From positions 7,280,001 to 7,344,000 of the forward strand of contig NZ_CP139247.1 in the NCBI RefSeq assembly GCF_034087045.1: a stretch of DNA of 64,000 nt. Direction: 5' to 3'. The stretch's first letter is position 1. Each line of letters begins with the position of its first letter. A program made the translations under genes and the position numbers. Of the stretch, positions 29,223 to 36,678 are shown in pieces. The DNA is from Chitinophaga sancti. GTDB taxonomy: Bacteria; Bacteroidota; Bacteroidia; Chitinophagales; Chitinophagaceae. The notes beneath the pieces are model-generated. The model was not told where the DNA came from, made no database searches, and worked only from the letters and a program-made list of their open reading frames with translations.

Positions 29223-30425
29223 TTATTTGCCGCCGTTGGCGCTCTCAGTTACCTGATGCCAGATCATAGTCTGGTTACCGAAGATCTTGCTGAAGCCTCT
29301 TACATCTTCGCCACTCCAGCCATTATTCATCTCACCGTATTTACCGAATTTGCTGCTCATCAGATCGTAGGCAGATTCGATACCAGTTACCTGGAAGCGG
29401 TAAGGCTGTAATGTTACAAATACTTCGCCGGTTACATTTTCCTGGCTGTGCTGTAAGAACGCTTCGATGTCGCGCATTACAGGGTCCATGATCTGACCTT
29501 CATGCATCCAGTTGCCATAGAATGCAGCCAGTTGATCTTTCCAGCTCAGCTGCCATTTTGTAAGCACGTGTTTTTCCAGTGCATGGTGTGCTTTAATAAT
29601 GATAACAGGCGCGGCAGCTTCAAAACCTACGCGGCCTTTGATACCGATGATGGTATCACCTACGTGTATATCGCGGCCAATGGCAAATGGGCCTGCTATG
29701 GTTTGCAAGTATTGGATGGCTTCGGAAGGGTGAGCAAAAGTCTTGTCGTTTACACCAGTCAGTTCACCTTTCACAAATTTCAGTTTCACCTGCTCAGTAC
29801 CTTCTTTGGTAAGTTGTGTAGGCCATGCTTCTTCAGGCAGGAAACCGTTGGAAGTCAGGGTCTCTTTACCACCTACGGATGTACCCCACATCCCTTTGTT
29901 GATGGAGTATGCAGCCTTTTCAAAGTTCATTTCCACACCTTTTTCTTTCAGGTAAGAAATTTCTGCTTCACGGCTCAGTTTCATATCACGGATCGGGGTG
30001 ATGATTTCAACACCTGGGATCATGATATTAAAGATCATATCAAAACGAACCTGGTCGTTACCGGCACCGGTACTACCGTGTGCTACAGCATCTGCACCAA
30101 CTTCTCTCACATATTCGCCGATAGCGAGTGCCTGGCTCATACGCTCAGCACTTACGCTCAGTGGGTAAGTGTTGTTCTTCAGTACATTTCCGAAGATGAG
30201 GTATTTGATTACACTATCATAATAAGAGCGTACTGCATTTACCGTCTTGTGGCTCTTCACACCTAAATTGTAAGCGCGCTTTTCAATTTCCGCCAGTTCT
30301 TCTTCAGAAAAACCACCGGTATTCACGATTACAGAATGCACTTCATATCCTTTTTCTTCTGTCAGATATTTAACGCAATAGGAAGTATCGAGTCCTCCGC
30401 TAAATCCCAGTACTACTTTTTTCAT
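29223..30425 (-). CDS. argG: argininosuccinate synthase
   Basis: 400 residues. The ATP-pyrophosphatase loop LGFSGGLDTSYC begins at residue 6; HGSTGAGNDQVRFD near 115 and the following SREAEISYL segment are conserved in ArgG. It joins citrulline and aspartate. It follows the GNAT gene by 42 bp as the second gene in the operon. Confidence 0.96.
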   Translation of the reverse strand: MKKVVLGFSGGLDTSYCVKYLTEEKGYEVHSVIVNTGGFSEEELAEIEKRAYNLGVKSHKTVNAVRSYYDSVIKYLIFGNVLKNNTYPLSVSAERMSQALAIGEYVREVGADAVAHGSTGAGNDQVRFDMIFNIMIPGVEIITPIRDMKLSREAEISYLKEKGVEMNFEKAAYSINKGMWGTSVGGKETLTSNGFLPEEAWPTQLTKEGTEQVKLKFVKGELTGVNDKTFAHPSEAIQYLQTIAGPFAIGRDIHVGDTIIGIKGRVGFEAAAPVIIIKAHHALEKHVLTKWQLSWKDQLAAFYGNWMHEGQIMDPVMRDIEAFLQHSQENVTGEVFVTLQPYRFQVTGIESAYDLMSSKFGKYGEMNNGWSGEDVRGFSKIFGNQTMIWHQVTESANGGK

Positions 30426-30467
30426 TTACTTATAGTGATAATGATTGTTGATAATAATATTGTCTAT

Positions 30468-31286
30468 CTATAAAAAATTAAACAGGAAGAATCTTTTCTT
30501 GCTCGCTGCAGCAGCGCCACCGCCACCGCTTCCTCCTTCTTTTTCTTTACCGCTCTTGAGCAGTACGAATCTTTTATACCGCAGCCAGCGTTCGAACAGC
30601 TTGAAGTTGTTAGAGAACTTACGCTTGCGCTGTGAATGCTGTATAGTACCATTTGCGGCGACCATCACCTGTGGCTGTATCACTACATTGTAATGGTCGG
30701 CTGCGGCTGCACGCTTTGCGGCTTCTTCTTTTGCTTTCTCTACAGGATCGTAGAGCATAGCAGTACACAAACAGTTCTTACGGTTCTTGCTGGTCAGCAC
30801 GTCAAAGTTAACACAACTCCGGCATCCTTTCCAGAACTCTTCGTCGTCAGTCAGTTCTGAGTACGTTACGGGCTCATAGCCCAGCTCGGAATTGATTTTC
30901 ATCACAGCGAGTCCTGTAGTCAGACCAAAGATCTTGGCATCAGGATATTTCTCCCGGGAGAGTTCGAACACTTTATGTTTAATGGCTTTCGCCACACCAT
31001 GTCCACGGAATGCGGGGTTGACAATCAAACCAGAGTTAGCCACAAACTTCTCATGGCCCCAGGCTTCTACATAGCAAAAGCCTACCCATTCACCTTTGTC
31101 AGTGACTGCAATCACGGCCTTGCCTTCTTCCATTTTATGCTGTACATATTCAGGAGAACGCTTAGCGATGCCTGTCCCTCTGGCCTTGGCCGAAGCTTCC
31201 ATCTCGTCGGTAATTGTCTTACCATAATGCTGATCGTCAACGGTGGCTACCCGTACGATAATATTCGGATTTTCCAATCTTGTCAA
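30468..31286 (-). CDS. GNAT-family N-acyltransferase, candidate N-acylglutamate synthase
   Basis: 272 residues. A GNAT domain (about 8-145) has the acyl-CoA loop VNPAFRGHGVAKAIKHKVFE near residue 90. After it comes a Cys-rich segment CRSC followed 15 residues later by CLC (about 155-173), suggestive of a metal or structural site, then a Lys/Ala-rich linker and a Gly/Ala/Lys low-complexity tail (from about 244). It is the first gene of the arginine operon, where the first enzyme, N-acylglutamate synthase, is otherwise missing. I recall homologous GNAT genes in Bacteroidota arginine loci being assigned as N-succinylglutamate synthases by mutant fitness data; the assignment here rests on that and on position. 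Confidence 0.8.
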   Translation of the reverse strand: MTRLENPNIIVRVATVDDQHYGKTITDEMEASAKARGTGIAKRSPEYVQHKMEEGKAVIAVTDKGEWVGFCYVEAWGHEKFVANSGLIVNPAFRGHGVAKAIKHKVFELSREKYPDAKIFGLTTGLAVMKINSELGYEPVTYSELTDDEEFWKGCRSCVNFDVLTSKNRKNCLCTAMLYDPVEKAKEEAAKRAAAADHYNVVIQPQVMVAANGTIQHSQRKRKFSNNFKLFERWLRYKRFVLLKSGKEKEGGSGGGGAAAASKKRFFLFNFL

Positions 31287-31319
31287 TTGAAAACGTTACA
31301 ATAAATAAATTGAATCTAC

Positions 31320-31510
31320 TACCCATTTTGAGTGGGGGAAAATACCTTAATGAATTTGTGAGGAGGCATTAAGGTTGCGATAGCGGGCTGGCTAGGCGGC
31401 ACTATCAAATACGAGGTCGTCGGGATAGGTATCTAAAGACATTGAACCCAATGGAGTACTCACCTCCCATTAGGGAAGGGTGAAAAGGAGAAAGGTTATG
31501 GGCCGCAAAG
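31320..31510 (-). ncRNA. candidate structured 5' leader of the arginine operon
   Basis: The 180-nt stretch between the operon's promoters and its first gene holds three stems on the minus strand: 31447-31454 with 31467-31475 (8 bp, one bulge), 31400-31406 with 31379-31385 (7 bp including a G-T wobble that would be a mismatch in plus-strand RNA), and 31367-31375 with 31344-31352 (9 bp). Competing pairings exist: GATAG in the second stem can instead pair with CTATC at 31424-31428, and ATACCT at 31427-31432 with AGGTAT at 31342-31347, which overlaps the third stem. Loops one and three share complementary GTGAG/CTCAC. I do not recognise a known riboswitch. Speculative. Confidence 0.4.
31392..31442 (-). 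CDS. possible 16-codon leader ORF
   Basis: ATG at 31442 to TAG at 31392 encodes MSLDTYPDDLVFDSAA within the structured leader of the arginine operon, across the first alternative pairing region. It contains no arginine codon, so it is not a classic attenuation peptide. A start by chance is quite possible. Confidence 0.15.
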   Translation of the reverse strand: MSLDTYPDDLVFDSAA

Positions 31511-31566
31511 TTTTCCAACTTCAGTTCAGCATTAAATTGTTAAAAACTGTCTTTAATAAATCAACC

Positions 31567-31575
31567 GCAAAGTTA
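31567..31575 (-). promoter_or_regulatory. candidate promoter of the arginine operon
   Basis: On the minus strand TAACTTTGC is an exact -7 box; a TTTTG lies upstream but at 23 bp rather than 19. The ten bases AACTTTGCGG recur at 31512-31503, so there may be a second, weaker start nearer the leader. Confidence 0.5.
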
Positions 31576-31726
31576 TAATATTATTTATTCAATGTGGCCA
31601 AAAAATTTTCGGACTTACTGTTAAATTTCCAATGCTAGATAAACAAAAGCCGCGCCAAACAGAGATTTATAGAAAATATTTTTTCTCAATTTATATTTTA
31701 GCTGATATACAATGTATTATAAAAAA

Positions 31727-31746
31727 GGAGCCCTGAAAAGAGCTCC
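31727..31746 (-). terminator. terminator of the discoidin-domain gene
   Basis: 8-bp arms (31727-31734, 31739-31746; one wobble on the minus strand) with loop GAAA, followed on the minus strand by six T. Confidence 0.82.
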
Positions 31747-31796
31747 CTGTGTTCGTAGTTGTGTTAAGTTTAATTGTTTGTAGGTATAGGTATACA

Positions 31797-32357
31797 TCAA
31801 CTTTTGGGCGCACGGAACAATTGTACCTCACTCAATACAGGACAGGCTTTCGCTGCTGTGATGGTGATGCGGAGTCCCTTCGTCCTCGTGTCTGGCAACA
31901 ATAATATCCGTTTATGACCAATTGTCGTTTCGTTCGCTATCTCTTTATATTGGCCGTGATCCAGCACTTCTACCCTGAAACTTTTTACACGCTGGCCCAG
32001 CGCAATGTAATCCTGCAATAATAAACGGTTGAAAGTCACGGCTTTTTTGAAGTTCAGGGTGATCACCGGTGTCAGTGCTGAGTCAGTACTTTCCCAGTAA
32101 GTGCCGGCATCGCCATCCACCAGACTGGCAGGTTTTACCTGCGTTCTGGAGCTGGAAGCGGTTACTTTGGCATTCAGGGCCAGGTTCTTTTTAAATACCT
32201 GCTCACGCATACGACGGAACTCTATTATATCATGGTCTCCGAAGTGAATACCATTAAGAGGAGGATTACTGCTATCAGCAGAGAAAATAAAGGAAGTCAA
32301 AGTTAAAATAGTAGGAATAACCTCTTCCACCATAAATGAAAAAAATTGCAATTGCAA
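31797..32357 (-). CDS. orphan F5/8 type C (discoidin) domain protein, probably a truncated fucosidase remnant
   Basis: 186 residues. From about residue 55 the sequence is a carbohydrate-binding F5/8 type C domain (NLALNAKVTASSS, DGDAGTYWES, and a terminal LSEVQLF strand). The piece just before it, NPPLNGIHFGDHDIIEFRRM, resembles the segment that joins the catalytic barrel of GH29 alpha-L-fucosidases to their C-terminal domain. No catalytic domain precedes it: only 87 bp separate its start from the divergent GH109 gene. It lacks a convincing signal peptide. Most likely a 5'-truncated glycosidase gene; a free-standing binding protein is the alternative. Confidence 0.6.
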   Translation of the reverse strand: MQLQFFSFMVEEVIPTILTLTSFIFSADSSNPPLNGIHFGDHDIIEFRRMREQVFKKNLALNAKVTASSSRTQVKPASLVDGDAGTYWESTDSALTPVITLNFKKAVTFNRLLLQDYIALGQRVKSFRVEVLDHGQYKEIANETTIGHKRILLLPDTRTKGLRITITAAKACPVLSEVQLFRAPKS

Positions 32358-32444
32358 TTCATTTACATTACATTTAACGACCAGCTACACAATACAATAC
32401 ACCATTCAATCATGTTATCTGCAAGAGCAAAACCAAAATGAAAC

Positions 32445-33839
32445 ATGAAAAAGCAGCATTTACACCGGAGAACATTTCTCAAAAACACCATGGCCGCCGG
32501 AGTCGGCCTTACCTTGCTGGATACTCCTTCCAGGTTATTCGCTAACGTAAAAAAAGAAAAAGTCAGAATGGGCCTCATTGGCGTTGGTGCCAGGGGACAA
32601 GGCCACTTAGAGTTATGTTTAAACCGTACAGACGTAGAAGTAGTCGCGATTGCCGATCCTGACACCAACTGGGCAATTCCGGGCGCAAGAAAACTCATTG
32701 ACAAGATCTACGGCAGCAAAAGAAAAGTAGCAGAGTACACAAACGGACCTGGAGATTTTCACAACCTGCTGAAGAGAGATGACATCGATGCAGTAATCAT
32801 CGCCACTCCGTGGGAATGGCATACACCACAGGCAGTAGCCGCCATGAAGGCGGGCAAAACACCAGCAGTAGAAGTGTGTGGCGCAACTGATGTTGGTGAA
32901 TGCTGGCAACTTGTAAATGTGAGCGAAGAAACAGGCGTGCCTGTATTCGCCATGGAAAATGTAAGCTATCGTCGTGATATCATGGCGGTGCTGAACATGG
33001 TGAGACAAGGTCTCTTTGGAGAACTGACTCACCTGCAGGGAGGCTACCAGCATGATCTGCGGAAAGTAAAATTCAATGATGGGAAGCAGATTTATGGCGG
33101 TGGTGTTGAGTTTGGTGAGAAAGGACTTTCCGAAGCACACTGGCGTACCAATCACAGCGTACATCGTAATGGCGACCTCTACCCTACGCATGGTTTGTGG
33201 CCGGTTGCGAATATGATCAATGTGAACAGAGGAAATCGTCTGCTCTCGCTCACATCGGTGGCGACAAAGTCACGTGGCTTACATAAATATATTGTTGACA
33301 ATAGTAGTGAGAGCCATCCGAATGCGAAGGTTCAATTTAACCTTGGTGATATTGTGACAACTTTGATCCGCACCAGCAATGGAGAAACGATCATGTTGTC
33401 GCACGATACGAATTCACCACGACCTTATTCTTTGAACTTCAGGGTGCAGGGAACGAATGGTTTGTGGATGGATGATAAAGCAAGTGTGTATGTGGAAGGC
33501 AAGAGCCCTTATGATGAGTGGGAAAAAGCTGGTGAGCCGGAAGATGGAGGCAGCTATATGGGGAAATATGATCACCCGCTGTGGAAGAGATATACCAAGA
33601 GTTCAGCAGGTGCAGGACATGGAGGAATGGATTGGTATGTGATTAATAGTTTTGTAGAAAGTATAAAGAGAGGTGCGCCTTATGCACAGGATGTGTATGA
33701 TCTGGCTACGATGTATGCAATAACGCCATTGAGCGAAGCTTCGGTAGCAGAAGGAGGGAGTGTACAGTATATACCTGATTTCACGAGAGGGCAATGGATT
33801 AATCGAAAACCGATCTTTGCGCTGGATGATCAATATTAA
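32445..33839 (+). CDS. GH109-type Gfo/Idh/MocA protein, probable alpha-N-acetylgalactosaminidase
   Basis: 464 residues. Tat signal (HRRTFLKNTMAAGVG), Rossmann motif MGLIGVGARGQGH, and the block YRRDIMAVLNMVRQGLFGEL, YQHDLR, HWRTNHSVHRNGDLYPTHG and HDTNSPRPYSLNFRVQGTNG that marks glycoside hydrolase family 109. These enzymes use tightly bound NAD+ to remove terminal alpha-GalNAc from glycans, in the periplasm. It is divergent from a glycosidase remnant and lies upstream of sugar transport and amino-sugar genes, which suits host- or fungus-type glycan use. Other sugars remain possible because the family is broad. Confidence 0.9.
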   Translation: MKKQHLHRRTFLKNTMAAGVGLTLLDTPSRLFANVKKEKVRMGLIGVGARGQGHLELCLNRTDVEVVAIADPDTNWAIPGARKLIDKIYGSKRKVAEYTNGPGDFHNLLKRDDIDAVIIATPWEWHTPQAVAAMKAGKTPAVEVCGATDVGECWQLVNVSEETGVPVFAMENVSYRRDIMAVLNMVRQGLFGELTHLQGGYQHDLRKVKFNDGKQIYGGGVEFGEKGLSEAHWRTNHSVHRNGDLYPTHGLWPVANMINVNRGNRLLSLTSVATKSRGLHKYIVDNSSESHPNAKVQFNLGDIVTTLIRTSNGETIMLSHDTNSPRPYSLNFRVQGTNGLWMDDKASVYVEGKSPYDEWEKAGEPEDGGSYMGKYDHPLWKRYTKSSAGAGHGGMDWYVINSFVESIKRGAPYAQDVYDLATMYAITPLSEASVAEGGSVQYIPDFTRGQWINRKPIFALDDQY

Positions 33840-33843
33840 AAAA

Positions 33844-33877
33844 AGAAGGCCGCTCAGTGAGCGGCCTTCTTTTTTTA
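33844..33877 (+). terminator. terminator of the GH109-type gene
   Basis: Perfect 13-bp arms (33844-33856, 33858-33870; core GAAGGCCGCTCA) with a single-base loop, followed by seven further T. Confidence 0.9.
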
Positions 33878-33961
33878 ATATTGATCATTCCCATACACCT
33901 GTAGTATCTGCCGATGCATAAAAAATAAGCGCCGACCAAACTAGCAGAACCCAATATAAAG

Positions 33962-33988
33962 AAAGCCGTCTAATTATAGACGGCTTTT
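33962..33988 (-). terminator. terminator overlapping the stop of the 316-residue lipoprotein gene
   Basis: 11-bp arms AAAGCCGTCTA/TAGACGGCTTT (33962-33972, 33977-33987). The gene's stop codon (33970-33972) lies inside the hairpin; on the minus strand TTTCTTTATATT follows. Confidence 0.75.
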
Positions 33989-34920
33989 GTGTTAAGTACT
34001 CTATTGTAAATAAATTTATCCTTTCGCTCGTACATAGTACCGGTTGTATAATCCTTACTCACCATCAACCACCTAATGGTACCATCCACATTTAATATTT
34101 CTGAACAATTATAATCCAACACCGGAACTACAGGCGTTCCATATGTGCCAATCCATCCCCACGTACCGCTTCTGAACAATGATATATCCGGGTTGATGTA
34201 CTGGTGCCAGTAAGGATTGACTGAAGCATTCACAAAATTGCCATAACTAATCTGCAACGCCATCATAAAAAGATAAGCCTTGTCAATTCCTGAAGCATCC
34301 AGCAACGCCGCTCCGACAGGACGAATCACCATATGACCGATTGGATCTGAATCTTTACTCAGATCCTGTACCACAGAATCCAGTTCCTCATTAGCATTTC
34401 TGTGATAATAGGCATCTGCTGGATAAGCATTATAACTATTATCATGATGCACATGCTGAATATGTCCACTTGCATCATAATAAAAAGTCCAGTACAATTG
34501 GGTATAATCACCGTCAGGATAAGTACCTGCGAGACTATCTAACCGGCCATTGCTGTCATAAAAAAACAGGTAATTTACGCTGAAACCATTATCATAGTCG
34601 CTTGTTACCTTCATACTATCAATGCTTCCATCTGCATTATACACAAACTGATTCACCGTGGTGTAAGGTTTGGAATATATATAAATCTTAGAAACCACCT
34701 TTACAATTTGCAGGTCTGAATTATAATAAAGGGAGTCAAAACGTCCATAATCCGTTGTAGTATCAGCAGTATAATCCCAATAGGTGTAGACACCCGTGGG
34801 TAACCAAACATAACTGGAACTGGTATCAACAACAGTCGTTTCCGTAGTACGCGCAGTTTCGCCCTCCTTGGCACACGCCACGGCAAGCAAAAATAGAATA
34901 GGATAAAGAATTCGTTTCAT
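33970..34920 (-). CDS. hypothetical lipoprotein
   Basis: 316 residues with a clear lipoprotein signal (MKRILYPILFLLAVAC, lipobox AVAC, Cys 16). The body is Asp/Tyr-rich and has short repeated strands such as YNADGSIDSMKV, FYDSNGRLDSLAG and YYDASGHIQHVHH, resembling YD-type repeats that form beta sheets. Family not recognised; likely an envelope protein of unknown role. It is a single gene with its own terminator, between the GH109 gene and a sugar transporter. Confidence 0.75.
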   Translation of the reverse strand: MKRILYPILFLLAVACAKEGETARTTETTVVDTSSSYVWLPTGVYTYWDYTADTTTDYGRFDSLYYNSDLQIVKVVSKIYIYSKPYTTVNQFVYNADGSIDSMKVTSDYDNGFSVNYLFFYDSNGRLDSLAGTYPDGDYTQLYWTFYYDASGHIQHVHHDNSYNAYPADAYYHRNANEELDSVVQDLSKDSDPIGHMVIRPVGAALLDASGIDKAYLFMMALQISYGNFVNASVNPYWHQYINPDISLFRSGTWGWIGTYGTPVVPVLDYNCSEILNVDGTIRWLMVSKDYTTGTMYERKDKFIYNRVLNTKAVYN

Positions 34921-34992
34921 AGTAAATAGTAATAGGGTTTGTACTTATGAGAAAAAGTAAATGGCCTTATACCCTACTCTCCCATAAAATAA

Positions 34993-35019
34993 AAAACTGC
35001 CTCATTATGAGGCAGTTAT
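34993..35019 (-). terminator. terminator of the minus-strand sugar transporter gene
   Basis: Perfect 11-bp arms AACTGCCTCAT/ATGAGGCAGTT (34995-35005, 35007-35017) followed on the minus strand by TTTTATTTTATG. Confidence 0.82.
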
Positions 35020-35044
35020 ACAAAAAAGATAATAAATGTCTTAT

Positions 35045-36340
35045 TTACGCTTTCTTCAACCCCACCTTATGCCCACTCAGACCATAATACAGGATGTACA
35101 AATAGCAAGGCAGCATTACCACATAAGCAATATGCCTGTCAGAACCCTTTGCAATCGCACCATAGATCAATGGCAGAATCGCACCACCACAAATCGCCAT
35201 CACCATGAAAGCCGCACCGATCTTGGTATATTTACCTGCTTTGTTCATTGCCAGCGGCCAGATACCAGGCCACATAAGTGCATGAGCTAAGCTAAGCAGA
35301 ATGATGCAGATAATAGAAGTCCAGCCATGTGTAGCCAGCGCACCTACGGAGAGGATCAGCGCCAGTGATGCACAAATGATCAGACCCGTTTTCTGGGAAA
35401 TCACTTTTGGAATCAGCACGATACCGGAGAGGTAACCAACCGTCAGCGCAATCAGGCTATAAATACCCAGGTTCGTCGCTACCATCTTTTCGAGACCGCT
35501 ATACTCACCATACAATGCCAGTGAGTCGATCGCTAATACTTCCACACCCACATAAGCAAAGATACAAACCACACCAAGCAGCAAATGCGGTGGAATGCCT
35601 TTCTTAACACCCGCTTCGTCAGCAGCAGTATCTTCTTCTTCCGTATTGATTTCAGGCAGTTCTGACTTTCTCACCATAAATGCAAGTGCCAACAATACTA
35701 CCGCCATCACCAGGTAAGGTACCACCACACGCTGTGCCAGCGCCTGCAGCTCTGCTTCTCTTGCAGCACCTGTCAGGGTGTTGATCTTAGCAGACAATTC
35801 AGTCGCATCACTGAATAACAACTGTACCAGTACGAAAATGCCGATCATACCCGCTACCTTGTTACAGATACCCATGATACTGATACGCTGTGCCGCTTTT
35901 TCAATAGGTCCAAGGATCGTTACATACGGGTTAGAAGCCGCCTGCAGCAGCGTCAGACCAGTACCTTGTGCAAATAATCCTAACAGGAATAATGGAAAAC
36001 TACGTGCGTAAGCAGCAGGAATAAAAATCATGGAACCTACAGCCATGATGAGCAGACCGAGAGACATCCCTTTTGTAAAACCGATCTTCTTCAGGATGGC
36101 AGATGACGGAATTGCCATCACCAGGTAACTAATGTAGAAGGCAAAGGTGACGAAAAACACCTCGAAGTCTGATATTTCACAGGCCTGCTTCAAAAAAGGG
36201 ATCAGCACGCTGTTCAACCAGGTCACAAATCCAAAAATGAAAAATAAAGTGCCGATGATGCCCATTGCTTTGCCATAATTGGCCTGCTGTTGTGGTTGCA
36301 TAGGTAAAGGCTCTTTAATAGATGTAGCGGAGTTCCCCAT
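35045..36340 (-). CDS. FucP/GluP-family sugar MFS transporter
   Basis: 431 residues with about twelve membrane helices. The pattern GTLFFIFGFVTWLNSVLIPFLK in helix 1 and the QAASNPYVTILGP segment near residue 130 are characteristic of the fucose/glucose/galactose:H+ symporter group. It brings a monosaccharide across the inner membrane. It is divergent from a second transporter of the same superfamily; the exact sugar is not visible. Start chosen where a short hydrophilic N-terminus precedes helix 1. Confidence 0.9.
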   Translation of the reverse strand: MGNSATSIKEPLPMQPQQQANYGKAMGIIGTLFFIFGFVTWLNSVLIPFLKQACEISDFEVFFVTFAFYISYLVMAIPSSAILKKIGFTKGMSLGLLIMAVGSMIFIPAAYARSFPLFLLGLFAQGTGLTLLQAASNPYVTILGPIEKAAQRISIMGICNKVAGMIGIFVLVQLLFSDATELSAKINTLTGAAREAELQALAQRVVVPYLVMAVVLLALAFMVRKSELPEINTEEEDTAADEAGVKKGIPPHLLLGVVCIFAYVGVEVLAIDSLALYGEYSGLEKMVATNLGIYSLIALTVGYLSGIVLIPKVISQKTGLIICASLALILSVGALATHGWTSIICIILLSLAHALMWPGIWPLAMNKAGKYTKIGAAFMVMAICGGAILPLIYGAIAKGSDRHIAYVVMLPCYLYILYYGLSGHKVGLKKA

Positions 36341-36678
36341 ACTGCTGTTTTATATATTATTTAAACACTTTGATTGATATTTGCGAACATACTTAACAAT
36401 TTCCGCATTTCATAATGAACAACGATAGTTTGGCTATTGTTAATAGATGAATGCTAAATTTCCACGCTAAAAGGGTTAAAAAGTATGTTAATTCAACCCT
36501 TCCTTTGGTTTTTGTCAACTATTAAATGAATTAGATAGATATTTTATACCATATTAGCTAAAACGTTTTTGCATCAGAAAAATCGGGATTTTTTTGATAA
36601 TATTTTAGGAATTGTCAAAAAATAATTTATACATTTATCGCTGCAAAGATTACAGTAATTTAACACGTTAACACGTTT
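36341..36678. other. intergenic region between divergent sugar transporters
   Basis: 338 bp, strongly AT-rich. I see no ORF, hairpin or full promoter match. It must hold the promoters of both transporters, and any shared sugar-responsive operator would lie here. Confidence 0.5.

Noticed and set aside
31320..31510. tmRNA, SRP RNA or RNase P RNA as identity of the leader region
   Set aside because: I found none of their hallmark segments (no tRNA-like end, no GGAAGCAGCC-type SRP loop, no RNase P core). A 6S-like RNA could not be excluded.
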